From JACCXJ01 sp050740695 (GTDB lineage: Bacteria; Pseudomonadota; Gammaproteobacteria; JACCXJ01), in contig JBOIDR010000007.1 of assembly GCA_050740695.1 (NCBI GenBank), forward strand, positions 5,658 through 69,657: a stretch of DNA of 64,000 bases, read 5' to 3'. The notes below the pieces were generated by a model. It did not search any database and was not told the origin of the DNA. It was given only the letters and a program-made list of their open reading frames with translations. This document shows positions 17,282 to 31,536 of this stretch, one piece after another. Positions within the stretch are counted from its first letter, which is position 1; every line of letters starts with the position of its first letter. The position numbers were made by a program, and so were the translations under genes.

Positions 17282-17422
17282 ATGGCCCACACCGAAGTCA
17301 CCGAACGTTATTCGATCCAGCTAGGCAACCGCGGCCGACTCGTCCTACCTGCCGAGGTACAGCATCGCCGTCTCGGGGAAGAACTGATCGCCGAGCGCCG
17401 GGCAGAGGCCGCCCGTGAGTGA
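17282..17422 (+). CDS. AbrB/SpoVT-type antitoxin, internally deleted
   Basis: Encodes 46 residues: the start of an AbrB-type swapped-hairpin domain (SIQLGNRGRLVLPAEVQHRRLG) runs directly into the sequence EELIAERRAEAARE, which looks like the extreme C-terminus of such antitoxins. Members of this family that precede PIN toxins are usually about 75-90 residues, so roughly 30-40 codons appear to be missing in frame, including the end of the DNA-binding fold. The stop overlaps the toxin start by eight bases. Whether it still represses transcription or neutralises the toxin is doubtful; the C-terminal toxin-binding segment is partly kept. Confidence 0.6.
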   Translation: MAHTEVTERYSIQLGNRGRLVLPAEVQHRRLGEELIAERRAEAARE

Positions 17423-17816
17423 GGTCGTTCTGGATGCGTCGGCGCTAGTGGCCTATCTCAATGACGAACCGGGTGCCGAAGCGGTCGAAGAAGCCTTGGC
17501 GCGAGCGGCCCGCATCGGGGCGGCCAACTGGGCGGAAGTGCTCTCCAAAGCAGCGGAGAACGGGGTGGATCCGGAGGCCTTCATTCGCGAGATCAAGGCG
17601 CGCGGCATCCTGGATCAAACCCTTGAGGTCGTGCCCCTCCTGCCGGAAGATGGGCCGGTGATCGCCCGCCTGCGGCCCTTGACCAAGGCGGCGGGCCTAT
17701 CCTTGGGAGACCGCGCCTGCCTGGCGCTGGCACTGCGGCTGAGCCTGCCGGTCCTGACCACCGATCGCGAATGGCAGAGGCTCGATCTAGGTGTCGAGGT
17801 GCGTACCGCGCGCTGA
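17415..17816 (+). CDS. PIN-domain ribonuclease toxin, VapC-like
   Basis: Encodes 133 residues from a GTG start that overlaps the antitoxin gene. The four acidic metal-binding residues of PIN domains are all present: Asp7 (LDASAL), Glu41 (NWAEVLSK), Asp99 (LSLGDRACLA) and Asp117 (TTDREW). VapC-type toxins cleave tRNA or rRNA; the target here is unknown. With the antitoxin it forms the only intact cargo of the insert between rpoC and rpsL, on the strand opposite to the surrounding operon. The toxin looks active while its antitoxin looks truncated, an unusual state. Confidence 0.85.
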   Translation: MSEVVLDASALVAYLNDEPGAEAVEEALARAARIGAANWAEVLSKAAENGVDPEAFIREIKARGILDQTLEVVPLLPEDGPVIARLRPLTKAAGLSLGDRACLALALRLSLPVLTTDREWQRLDLGVEVRTAR

Positions 17817-17874
17817 AGGGACCCAGAGAAGAGCCGGAGCGCCGCACTGGCAACGACCAAGCCCACCGGGGCGA

Positions 17875-22092
<4,218 letters not shown>

Positions 22093-22174
22093 GATAATGC
22101 CTCCGCGAACACGGCGCCTCTGTCGCCCATTTTCTTTGCCTCTATTTTGGTACGGTATCGAAGCGCGCTATCCG

Positions 22175-25100
22175 TCAACGCTGTTCCAGATCGACGTCGA
22201 TCCCGAGCGAACGCAGCTCTTTGAGCAGGACGTTGAACGACTCGGGCATGCCGGCTTGCATGCGATGGTCCCCATCGACGATGTTCTTGTACATCCGGGT
22301 GCGGCCGCTCACGTCGTCGGACTTGACCGTCAGCATCTCCTGCAAGGTATACGCGGCACCGTAGGCCTCCAGCGCCCAGACCTCCATCTCGCCGAAGCGC
22401 TGTCCCCCGAACTGGGCCTTTCCGCCGAGCGGTTGCTGGGTGACGAGGCTGTAGGGGCCGGTGGAGCGCGCGTGCATCTTGTCATCGACCAGGTGGTTAA
22501 GCTTCAACATGTACATGTAACCGACCGTGACCGGCCGATCGAAGGCCTGACCCGTGCGGCCATCACGCAGCACGGTCTGTCCCGATACCGGCAGGCCCGC
22601 CAGCTCCAGCATGGCCTTGATCTCGACATCGGAGGCGCCATCGAACACCGGAGTGGACACCGGCAAACCGCTTTGTAGATTATTGGCGAGCATTTCCACC
22701 TCGTCGTCGTCGAGCGAGTCGAGGTCGACGCCTCGGCCGCCGCCGTTATATGCCCGCCCCAGGAGCTCGCGGATCTCGTTCACCTCGGCGAAGGACTCAC
22801 AGAGCCTGCGGATCTTGTCCCCGATGCCCTTGGCGGCCCAGCCCAGATGCGCCTCGAGCACTTGCCCGACGTTCATGCGCGAGGGCACCCCGAGCGGGTT
22901 CAAGACGATGTCGATCGGGGTCCCATCCTGCATGAACGGCATATCCTCTACGGGGATGATGGTCGATACTACGCCCTTGTTTCCATGGCGTCCGGCCATC
23001 TTGTCGCCGGGTTGGACGCGGCGCTTGACCGCCAGGTAGACCTTGACCATCTTGAGCACGCCGGGCGCGAGATCATCGCCCTGGGTAAGCTTGGCCTTCT
23101 TTTCCTCGAAGCGCCGATCGAAATCGTGCCGCTGTTGCTGGACCTTGCTCGCATAGGCCTCGAGCTGGGACTGTGGCTCCTCGTCGCGCAGGCGGATCGA
23201 CAACCATTTTTCACGCTTGATCTCGCCGAGATAGGACTTGGCCACACGCGTGCCCGACTTGAGCCCGCCCGGCCCGCCGTCCGCGATCTTGTCAAGGATG
23301 AGACGCTCGACCCGCTCGTAGAGGTCGTCTTCGCGGATACGAAGCTCATCGTCGAGATCCTGCCGGATCCCGCTCAAGCCCGCCTTTTCGATCTCGAGAG
23401 CGCGCGAATCCTTGTCCACTCCGTCTCGGGTGAACACGTGTACGTCGATCACGGTCCCGTTCATCCCGGAGGGGACGCGCAGGGAGGTGTCTTTCACGTC
23501 CGAGGCCTTTTCGCCGAAGATGGCGCGCAGGAGTTTCTCCTCTGGTGTCAACTGGGTCTCCCCCTTGGGGGTGACCTTGCCGACCAGGATGTCCCCGGCG
23601 CCGACCTCGGCGCCGACGTACACGATGCCCGCCTGATCGAGCTTCGAGAGCGCGCCCTCGCTGACATTGGGGATGTCGGCGGTGATCTCCTCGGGCCCGA
23701 GCTTGGTGTCCCGGGCAACGCAGGTCAGCTCCTCGATATGGATGCTCGTGAAACGATCCTCCTCGACGACGCGCTCCGAGATCACGATCGAGTCCTCGAA
23801 GTTGTAGCCGTTCCATGGCATGAAGGCGACCAATACGTTTTGTCCCAGCGCCAGATCGCCGAGATCGGTCGCAGGACCGTCCGCCAGCACGTCGCCTCCC
23901 GCGATGCGATCGCCCGGTTTCACCAGGGGCTTCTGGTTGATGCAGGTATTCTGGTTGGAGCGCGTGTACTTGGTGAGATTGTAGATATCCACCCCGGGCT
24001 CGGCCCCCCGGGTATCCTCGTCCTCGCAGCGCACCACGATGCGGCTCGCGTCCACGGAATCGACGACCCCCGCACGACTCGCGACCACCACGACGCCGGA
24101 ATCGATGGCCACGGCGCGCTCCATGCCGGTACCGACCAGCGGCCGGTCGGTCCGCAGGGTCGGCACCGCCTGACGCTGCATGTTGGAGCCCATGAGCGCG
24201 CGGTTGGCATCGTCATGCTCGAGAAATGGGATCAGCGAAGCCGCGACCGATACGATCTGTTTGGGCGAGACGTCCATGTACTGGACCTTGTCCGGCGTCG
24301 AGAGCATGAACTCGTTCTGGAAACGGCACGAGACCAGATCGTCGATGAGGCGCCCGTCCTCGTCCAGCTTGGCATTGGCCTGGGCGATCACGAACTGCCC
24401 CTCCTCGATGGCCGAGAGATATTCGACCCGATCCGTGACCTTGGCGTCCGACACCTTGCGGTAAGGCGTCTCGAGAAAACCGTAGCGGTTGGTCTTGGCA
24501 TATACCGCCAGCGAATTGATAAGGCCGATGTTCGGGCCCTCGGGCGTCTCGATGGGACACACGCGCCCGTAATGAGTCGGGTGGACATCGCGCACCTCGA
24601 ACCCGGCGCGCTCGCGCGTCAGGCCGCCGGGCCCGAGCGCGGAGATACGGCGCTTGTGGGTGACCTCCGAGAGGGGGTTGTTCTGGTCCATGAACTGCGA
24701 GAGCTGGCTGGAACCGAAGAATTCCTTGATCACGGCCGACACCGGTTTCGCGTTGATGAGCTCCTGGGGCATCGTCCCCTCGGACTCCGCTAGGGTCAAA
24801 CGCTCTTTGACCGCACGCTCCACGCGCACGAGACCGATCCGGAACTGATTCTCGACCATTTCCCCGACGCTGCGAACGCGGCGGTTACCGAGGTGATCGA
24901 TATCATCGACGGTGCCGATGCCGTTGCGAACGCCGATCAGCACCTTGAGCACATCGACGATGTCCTCCTTGGACAGGACATTGGGTCCGGTGGATTCGCT
25001 CCGCCCGACGCGCCGATTGAATTTCATTCGACCTACCGCCGAGAGATCGTAGCGATCGGCGCTGAAGAACAGGTTATTGAACAGGTTCTCGGCGGCCTCC

Positions 25101-26251
25101 TTGGTCGGAGGCTCGCCGGGCCGCATCATGCGGTAGATCTCGACCTGGGCTTCGAGCGCCGTACGCGTCGTATCGATGCGCAAGGTCTCCGAGATATAAG
25201 GGCCTCGATCGAGGTCGTTGACATAGAGCGTCTTGACCTCCGGGATCCCGATGTCGCTGAGCTTATCGAGGATCTCACCGGTGAGCACGGCATTCGCCTG
25301 GACGACGGGATCCCCGGTGCTCGTATCGACCACCTCGGTCGCCACCACCTTGCCCACGAGATACTCGCCCGGGACCCGCACCTCATTGAGCCCGGCCTTG
25401 TGCAAGGCGCTCACGTGGCGCATGGTGATGCGGCGGTCTTTCTCGACGATGACCTCGCCCTCCTCGTCCGTGAGGTCGAACGACAACGTCTCGCCGCGCA
25501 GCCGCTCCGGGAGCAGCTCCATGCGGATCCCGTGGCGGGAGAGCGAAAACGCGGTGGTCTCGAAGAACGTTGCCAGCATCTCCGCGGCGCTGTAGCCGAG
25601 GGCACGCAAGAGCACAGTCGCCGGGATCTTGCGTCTGCGATCGATGCGCACGTAGATATGGTCCTTGTGGTCGAACTCGAAATCGAGCCACGAACCGCGG
25701 TAGGGGATCACCCGGGCGGAGTACAGGAGCTTGCCCGAGGAATGGGTCTTGCCCTTGTCGTGCTCGAAGAACACGCCGGGAGACCGGTGCAACTGCGAGA
25801 CGATGACTCGCTCGGTGCCGTTGATCACGAACGTCCCGTTCGTGGTCATAAGCGGTAACTCGCCCATGTAGACCTCCTGTTCCTTGATGTCCTTGACGGT
25901 CTTGGCGGCGCCCGACTCACGGTCATAGATGACCAGGCGCACCTTGACCCTGAGCGGCGCCGCGTAGGTCACACCGCGGATCTGACACTCCTTGACATCG
26001 AAGACCGGCGTCCCGAGACGATAGCTCACGTAATCGAGCGCCGCGTTGCCCGAATAGCTCACGATCGGAAACACCGATTTGAACGCCGCGTGCAGACCGG
26101 CCTCTACCCGCTCCGCCGGGGCCAGCTCCGCCTGCAGGAAGGCATGATAGGACTCGATCTGCATGGCCAGGAGAAAAGGGGTATCGAGGATGCTCGGACG
26201 CTTGCCGAAGTCCTTCCGGATGCGCTTTTTCTCGGTGTAGGAATACGCCAT
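22175..26251 (-). CDS. rpoB: DNA-directed RNA polymerase subunit beta
   Basis: Encodes 1358 residues when started at the ATG at 26251 (MAYSYTEKKRIRKDFGK), which is the family N-terminus; nine extra in-frame codons upstream are unlikely. The rifampicin-binding cluster reads SSQLSQFMDQNNPLSEVTHK with no known resistance change. C-terminal motifs KLNHLVDDKMHARSTGPYS and GGKAQFGGQRFGEMEVWALE are intact. It forms the catalytic core with beta-prime. It lies 154 bp after rplL. Confidence 0.99.
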   Translation of the reverse strand: MAYSYTEKKRIRKDFGKRPSILDTPFLLAMQIESYHAFLQAELAPAERVEAGLHAAFKSVFPIVSYSGNAALDYVSYRLGTPVFDVKECQIRGVTYAAPLRVKVRLVIYDRESGAAKTVKDIKEQEVYMGELPLMTTNGTFVINGTERVIVSQLHRSPGVFFEHDKGKTHSSGKLLYSARVIPYRGSWLDFEFDHKDHIYVRIDRRRKIPATVLLRALGYSAAEMLATFFETTAFSLSRHGIRMELLPERLRGETLSFDLTDEEGEVIVEKDRRITMRHVSALHKAGLNEVRVPGEYLVGKVVATEVVDTSTGDPVVQANAVLTGEILDKLSDIGIPEVKTLYVNDLDRGPYISETLRIDTTRTALEAQVEIYRMMRPGEPPTKEAAENLFNNLFFSADRYDLSAVGRMKFNRRVGRSESTGPNVLSKEDIVDVLKVLIGVRNGIGTVDDIDHLGNRRVRSVGEMVENQFRIGLVRVERAVKERLTLAESEGTMPQELINAKPVSAVIKEFFGSSQLSQFMDQNNPLSEVTHKRRISALGPGGLTRERAGFEVRDVHPTHYGRVCPIETPEGPNIGLINSLAVYAKTNRYGFLETPYRKVSDAKVTDRVEYLSAIEEGQFVIAQANAKLDEDGRLIDDLVSCRFQNEFMLSTPDKVQYMDVSPKQIVSVAASLIPFLEHDDANRALMGSNMQRQAVPTLRTDRPLVGTGMERAVAIDSGVVVVASRAGVVDSVDASRIVVRCEDEDTRGAEPGVDIYNLTKYTRSNQNTCINQKPLVKPGDRIAGGDVLADGPATDLGDLALGQNVLVAFMPWNGYNFEDSIVISERVVEEDRFTSIHIEELTCVARDTKLGPEEITADIPNVSEGALSKLDQAGIVYVGAEVGAGDILVGKVTPKGETQLTPEEKLLRAIFGEKASDVKDTSLRVPSGMNGTVIDVHVFTRDGVDKDSRALEIEKAGLSGIRQDLDDELRIREDDLYERVERLILDKIADGGPGGLKSGTRVAKSYLGEIKREKWLSIRLRDEEPQSQLEAYASKVQQQRHDFDRRFEEKKAKLTQGDDLAPGVLKMVKVYLAVKRRVQPGDKMAGRHGNKGVVSTIIPVEDMPFMQDGTPIDIVLNPLGVPSRMNVGQVLEAHLGWAAKGIGDKIRRLCESFAEVNEIRELLGRAYNGGGRGVDLDSLDDDEVEMLANNLQSGLPVSTPVFDGASDVEIKAMLELAGLPVSGQTVLRDGRTGQAFDRPVTVGYMYMLKLNHLVDDKMHARSTGPYSLVTQQPLGGKAQFGGQRFGEMEVWALEAYGAAYTLQEMLTVKSDDVSGRTRMYKNIVDGDHRMQAGMPESFNVLLKELRSLGIDVDLEQR

Positions 26252-26405
26252 GTTCGCTCTCGTTCGCGAGTCAATCAAAGGGCAAGTTAATCAAGGACAA
26301 AGGGGCCGGTGGCTCGCGCCACCAGCCGCGCTGAAACGTGCCGACCTTTGTGACGACCCCTATCCTGATACAGGCGGGCCCGTCGTGTGCGCGTCGCTAC
26401 CGGCA

Positions 26406-26789
26406 CTATTTGATCTCGACCGTCGCGCCGGCCTCCACGAGCTGCTTCTTGACGTTTTCCGCCTCGTCCTTGGGCACCGCCTCCTTGACGGTCGCCGGAA
26501 CGCCTTCGACGAGATCCTTCGCCTCCTTGAGACCGAGCCCGGTGAGCGCGCGCACGGCCTTGATCACACCCACCTTGTTTTCGCCGAAGCTCGTCATCAC
26601 CACGTTGAACTCGGTCTTCTCCTCCTCGACCGGGGCCGCCACGGCCGCGGCGCCGCCACCCATCGCCGGGGCCATGGCGACGGCGGCGGAGACGCCGAAT
26701 TTCTTCTCCATCGCCTCGACCAGCTCCACCACCTCGAGCACGTTCATATTGGCGACGGCTTCGATGATCTCTTCTTTGGACACTGCCAT
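26406..26789 (-). CDS. rplL: 50S ribosomal protein L7/L12 (bL12)
   Basis: Encodes 127 residues. The N-terminal dimerisation helix, the Ala/Gly-rich hinge around residues 37-52 (AVAMAPAMGGGAAA), and the factor-binding C-terminal domain with GVIKAVRALTGLGLKEAKDLVE are all seen. The start MAVSKEEIIEAV at 26789 gives the normal length. Multiple copies of bL12 on L10 recruit elongation factors. The spacer to rplJ is 243 bp and contains a dispersed repeat. Confidence 0.98.
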   Translation of the reverse strand: MAVSKEEIIEAVANMNVLEVVELVEAMEKKFGVSAAVAMAPAMGGGAAAVAAPVEEEKTEFNVVMTSFGENKVGVIKAVRALTGLGLKEAKDLVEGVPATVKEAVPKDEAENVKKQLVEAGATVEIK

Positions 26790-26868
26790 AATGATCAACT
26801 CCCAAAATAAACCCGTGGATCGTGCCGTAGGTATCCGGCTTTCAGTTAAACGTTCACAATAATGTTCC

Positions 26869-26970
26869 CGTCATGCCAGCGAAAGCTGGCATCCAGACAC
26901 AGAGAAAAAAGCCTGGATTCCAGCCCCAGCTACAAGCATGCTGGGGTGACGATTTTGCGCTGGAATGACG
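26869..26970. repeat. Dispersed inverted repeat between rplJ and rplL
   Basis: The left end is CGTCATGCCAGCGAAAGCTGGCATCCAG and the right end is GCGCTGGAATGACG, with internal CCTGGATTCCAG and CCCCAGC...GCTGGGG hairpins. This is the GTCATTCC(C/A)GCGAAAGC-type repeat found in many proteobacterial genomes, here about 100 bp and somewhat decayed. It lies in the rplJ-rplL spacer, so it is transcribed and will fold in the mRNA. Confidence 0.75.
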
Positions 26971-27032
26971 AATTAGCAATAGCATGACACCTTCGGTGAT
27001 TCTGACGTAACTCGTATCGTTGAAACGATGTA

Positions 27033-27560
27033 CTAGGCGGCCTGCTTCCGGTCGCGCACGGCGGCGAGCACGCGCGCGAGGCCCGCATAGGGCTCGGCGA
27101 GCGTCTGCACCAGCTTCGAGATAGGGGCCTTCATGACCCCCATGAGCATGGCGAGCGCCTGGTCACGCGTCGGTAGGTAGACAAGCGACTTGAGGGCATC
27201 GGGCTCCAAGAGCTTGCCGCCGAACGACACCAGTTTCACGACCAACTTGTCGTTGGTCCGCGCGTACTCATCGATGACGCGCGCCGCAGCGCCGGGGTCG
27301 TCTCTCGAAAACGCCAGCACCAACGGACCGACGAGCCGCTCGGACATGCACTCGAAGCGACTCCCCGCGAGCGCACGTCGCGCCAGGGTATTGCGTACCA
27401 CGCGCAGGTAGACGCCCTGTTTACGGGCGGCATCGCGGAGCGCGCTCATCCTGACCACCGACAGACCCGCATACTCACAGGCGATCGCGGACTGCGCCTC
27501 TTGCGCCACCGCCGCGACCTCTCCGACGATCACCTTCTTTCGTTCCAGATCCAGGGCCAT
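27033..27560 (-). CDS. rplJ: 50S ribosomal protein L10 (uL10)
   Basis: Encodes 175 residues from MALDLERKKVIVGEVAAVAQ at 27560; the longer in-frame start lies within a palindromic repeat and is rejected. The N-terminal rRNA-binding domain (YAGLSVVRMSALRDAARKQG) and the C-terminal helix that carries bL12 dimers are present. In E. coli L10 represses translation through a leader upstream of rplJ; here that space is only 108 bp and is largely filled by repeats. Confidence 0.97.
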   Translation of the reverse strand: MALDLERKKVIVGEVAAVAQEAQSAIACEYAGLSVVRMSALRDAARKQGVYLRVVRNTLARRALAGSRFECMSERLVGPLVLAFSRDDPGAAARVIDEYARTNDKLVVKLVSFGGKLLEPDALKSLVYLPTRDQALAMLMGVMKAPISKLVQTLAEPYAGLARVLAAVRDRKQAA

Positions 27561-27574
27561 TGTTTTTGATCCCC

Positions 27575-27665
27575 ACACCCTAACCCTCTCCCGGAGGGAG
27601 AGGGGATCCAAGGAGGCGTTTTATCGCCACGGCCACTATATTCATACGCCCACTATATTCATACG
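27575..27665. repeat. GC-rich palindrome and tandem 16-mer in the rplA-rplJ spacer
   Basis: Positions 27575-27606 hold the palindrome CCCTCTCCCGGAGGGAGAGGG preceded by CACCCTAA, a member of the repeat family at 484 and 16441. Positions 27637-27665 hold two direct copies of CACTATATTCATACG, spaced to form a short tandem array. In E. coli this region contains the L10 leader, so regulation may differ here. Confidence 0.65.
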
Positions 27666-27668
27666 TAA

Positions 27669-28376
27669 TTACACTAGGCTCGCCCGGTCGATCGCGATAC
27701 CGGGGCCCATGGTGCTCGAGACCGTGATTTTCTTTACGTACACACCCTTCGCCGCGGCGGGTTTGGCCTTGTTCAAGGCGGCGATCACCGCGGCCAGGTT
27801 GTCTTTCAGGGCCTCGCCCTCGAACGACACCTTCCCGATCGAACAATGGATGATACCCGACTTGTCCGTCTTGAAGCGCACCTGCCCACCCTTGGCGTTC
27901 CTGACGGCCAAGGCGACATCGGGCGCCACGGTCCCGACCTTGGGATTGGGCATGAGACCGCGAGGCCCGAGGATCTTGCCGAGCTGGCCGACCACCGCCA
28001 TGCCCTCGGGCGCGGCGATCGCCACATCGAAGTCGATCTGGCCCGACTTGACCTGCTGGGCCAGATCCTGGAGGCCCACGATATCGGCACCGGCGGCACG
28101 TGCCGCTTCCGCCTTGGCGCCCTCGGCAAACACCGCGACCCGCACGCGCTTGCCGGTACCATGCGGCAACACCGTCGCGCCGCGGATGGAGTGATCCGAC
28201 TTGCGGGCGTCGATGCCCAGGTTCACGGCGACATCCACCGACTCGTCGAATTTCGCGGAGGCCAGCTCCTTGACGAGCCGTATGCCCTCATCGAGGACAT
28301 AGTGTTTCCCAGGGGCCAGCGCCTTGCGCCAGCGCGCAACCCTTTTCGTCGGCTCGCTCATCGTCGGCTCGCTCAT
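27669..28376 (-). CDS. rplA: 50S ribosomal protein L1 (uL1)
   Basis: Encodes 235 residues. The signature region for L1, including LGPRGLMPNPKVGTVAPDVA, is intact. L1 forms the mobile stalk at the E site and in E. coli represses its own operon. The ATG at 28376 overlaps the rplK stop as ATGA. The first ten residues read MSEPTMSEPT because a 15-bp segment containing the start is repeated in tandem, so translation could also begin at 28361; the core protein is unaffected. Confidence 0.98.
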   Translation of the reverse strand: MSEPTMSEPTKRVARWRKALAPGKHYVLDEGIRLVKELASAKFDESVDVAVNLGIDARKSDHSIRGATVLPHGTGKRVRVAVFAEGAKAEAARAAGADIVGLQDLAQQVKSGQIDFDVAIAAPEGMAVVGQLGKILGPRGLMPNPKVGTVAPDVALAVRNAKGGQVRFKTDKSGIIHCSIGKVSFEGEALKDNLAAVIAALNKAKPAAAKGVYVKKITVSSTMGPGIAIDRASLV

Positions 28377-28810
28377 GGCGACACCTCTTCGGTCTCTATG
28401 CCCATGCTACGCGCGGTGCCGGCAATGGTGCGCACGGCGGCCTCGATGTCCGCGGCGGTGAGATCGGGCGTCTTGGTCCTGGCGATCTCCTCGATCTGGG
28501 CACGGGTGACCCTTCCGACCTTGGCGGCGTTCGGCGTGGCACTGCCCTTTTCGATCCCCAGGGCCTTCCGGAGCAGCACCGAGGCCGGCGGCGTCTTGGT
28601 GACGAAGGTGAAGCTACGGTCCGCATAGACCGTGATGACGACCGGCGTCGGCAGACCCGGTTCGAGGTTCTGGGTATAGGCGTTGAAGGCCTTGCAGAAC
28701 TCCATGATGTTGACGCCGTGCTGGCCGAGCGCCGGTCCGACCGGCGGGCTCGGATTGGCCTTCCCCGCCGCCACCTGCAACTTGACATAAGTTTGTACTT
28801 TCTTGGCCAC
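28373..28810 (-). CDS. rplK: 50S ribosomal protein L11 (uL11)
   Basis: Encodes 145 residues beginning MAKKVQTYVKLQVAAGKANP. The PPVGPALGQHGVNIMEFCK segment with the thiostrepton-related prolines is typical of the N-terminal domain, and the rRNA-binding C-terminal domain follows. L11 forms the base of the stalk and is needed for RelA activation. It lies 68 bp after nusG and overlaps rplA. Confidence 0.98.
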   Translation of the reverse strand: MAKKVQTYVKLQVAAGKANPSPPVGPALGQHGVNIMEFCKAFNAYTQNLEPGLPTPVVITVYADRSFTFVTKTPPASVLLRKALGIEKGSATPNAAKVGRVTRAQIEEIARTKTPDLTAADIEAAVRTIAGTARSMGIETEEVSP

Positions 28811-28878
28811 TATACGTACCGATACGTTGTCACTGAACCCACCGTCCGCCCGGGGACGATCCGCAACCGCGACACGGG

Positions 28879-29412
28879 CTATTCCTTCTCCACCTGGCTG
28901 AATTCGAGCTCGACCGGCGTGGAGCGCCCGAAGATCAAGACCGCCACGCGCAGCCGGCTCTTCTCGTAATTGACCTCTTCGAGGACACCGCTGAAATCGG
29001 TGAACGGCCCCTCTCGGACACGGACCACCTCCCCGACTTCGAATAGGACCTTGGGCCGCGGTTTGTCGGTGCCCTCCTGCATGCGCTGCAGGATCTTGTC
29101 GGCCTCCACATCGGAGATGGCGGCCGGCCGATCGCCGCGCCCGCCGATAAAACCCATGACCTTGGGCACCTCACGCACCAGATGCCAGGTCTGATCGTCC
29201 ATCTCCATCTGCACCAGGACATAGCCGGGGAAGAACTTGCGATCGGTCCTGCGCTTTTGACCGTCACGCAGCTCCACGACCTCCTCGGTCGGCACGAGAA
29301 TATCGCCAAACCGATCCTGCAGGCCGCTGCGCCGCACCCGATCCTCCAGGGATCGCTTGACCTGGTGCTCCGCGCCGGAAAAGGCGTGCACCACATACCA
29401 TTTGAACGCCAA
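28879..29412 (-). CDS. nusG: Transcription termination/antitermination factor NusG
   Basis: Encodes 177 residues. The NGN domain begins KWYVVHAFSGAEHQVKRSLEDR, and the C-terminal KOW domain contains VGEVVRVREGPFTDFSGVLEEV. NusG binds RNA polymerase and couples it to Rho or to S10 on the ribosome. Only three bases separate it from secE, so the two are co-transcribed as in other proteobacteria. Confidence 0.98.
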   Translation of the reverse strand: MAFKWYVVHAFSGAEHQVKRSLEDRVRRSGLQDRFGDILVPTEEVVELRDGQKRRTDRKFFPGYVLVQMEMDDQTWHLVREVPKVMGFIGGRGDRPAAISDVEADKILQRMQEGTDKPRPKVLFEVGEVVRVREGPFTDFSGVLEEVNYEKSRLRVAVLIFGRSTPVELEFSQVEKE

Positions 29413-29415
29413 AGC

Positions 29416-29793
29416 TCAAGCCTCCTGGCCGGTCAACCATTGCACGAGCCAGGATAGCCCGGCATCGAGGACCCATAGGAAGCCGGCGACCGTCACTACC
29501 ATGAGCACCACGAGCAGGGTAGTCCGCACCGTCTCCTGGCGCGTCGGCCAGACGACCTTGCGGACCTCGACCTGGGCCTCCTTCATGAACGCCCAGATGT
29601 CGCGCCCCTTCTGGGTACGGAACCCGAGCGCCAAAGCCAGGCCGATCACCGCCAAGAGCCCGACGACCCGGAGTAGCAACGACTGATCGCCGAAGTAGTA
29701 AAAGGCCCCCAATGCCCCGGCGACCAACAACCCACAGAGCCCGAGCATCACGGCGTCGAGGCTCGAGGTCGACGTTTCGGTTTTGGGCTTCAT
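29416..29793 (-). CDS. secE: Preprotein translocase subunit SecE
   Basis: Encodes 125 residues from MKPKTETSTSSLDAV at 29793. Three hydrophobic helices are predicted, as in the three-helix SecE of gammaproteobacteria, and the amphipathic helix before the last one carries the family signature EVRKVVWPTRQETVRT. SecE clamps the two halves of SecY. Thirteen more in-frame codons upstream are possible but less likely. Confidence 0.96.
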   Translation of the reverse strand: MKPKTETSTSSLDAVMLGLCGLLVAGALGAFYYFGDQSLLLRVVGLLAVIGLALALGFRTQKGRDIWAFMKEAQVEVRKVVWPTRQETVRTTLLVVLMVVTVAGFLWVLDAGLSWLVQWLTGQEA

Positions 29794-29842
29794 GAATACA
29801 CTCGAGAGCGGGCGCGCGGTGCCCTTCCGCACTTTCAGTTTA

Positions 29843-29918
29843 TGGCAGGCCAGGAGGGACTCGAACCCCCAACCTGCGGTTTTGGAGACCGCCGCTCTGC
29901 CAATTGAGCTACTGGCCT
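29843..29918 (-). tRNA. trnW: tRNA-Trp (anticodon CCA)
   Basis: The reverse strand forms a 76-base cloverleaf with acceptor arm AGGCCAG paired at both ends, D-loop AGCTCAATTGGCAGAGC, anticodon loop with CCA, T-arm GGTTCGAGTCC, and an encoded 3' CCA. It lies between tuf copy 2 and secE, the usual place in many gammaproteobacteria. Confidence 0.97.
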
Positions 29919-29997
29919 AGTTCTCTTGGATGCACGCCCATGCGTGCGCTCATTCGGGACGGGCCCTTTCCTTCGTGTAGCTATACGATCACCTTGG

Positions 29998-31188
<1,191 letters not shown>

Positions 31189-31255
31189 CGCTAGCTCTCC
31201 GTTTTTGCCTATCTCGACTCACGGGCCCGCCGTCCGGCGCCTATACTAATGACTA

Positions 31256-31331
<76 letters not shown>

Positions 31332-31338
31332 CTCGAAC

Positions 31339-31412
<74 letters not shown>

Positions 31413-31436
31413 CGTGCAGAGCCCTACCGCCTCGAT

Positions 31437-31521
31437 TGGTGGAGGGGGTAGGATTCGAACCTACGAAGGCTGCGCCGGCAGATTTACAGTCTGCTCCCGT
31501 TGACCGCTTGGGTACCCCTCC
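31437..31521 (-). tRNA. trnY: tRNA-Tyr (anticodon GTA)
   Basis: An 85-base class II tRNA on the reverse strand, with acceptor GGAGGGG, anticodon stem ending in CTGTAAA, a long variable arm, T-loop GGTTCGAATCC and encoded ACCA. It is the first gene of the tRNA-tuf transcript. Confidence 0.96.
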
Positions 31522-31536
31522 CAAGGAAAGCGAATA

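Noticed and set aside
22300..26000. Rifampicin or streptomycin resistance changes in rpoB or rpsL
   Set aside because: The rifampicin-binding cluster and both S12 loops read as wild type.
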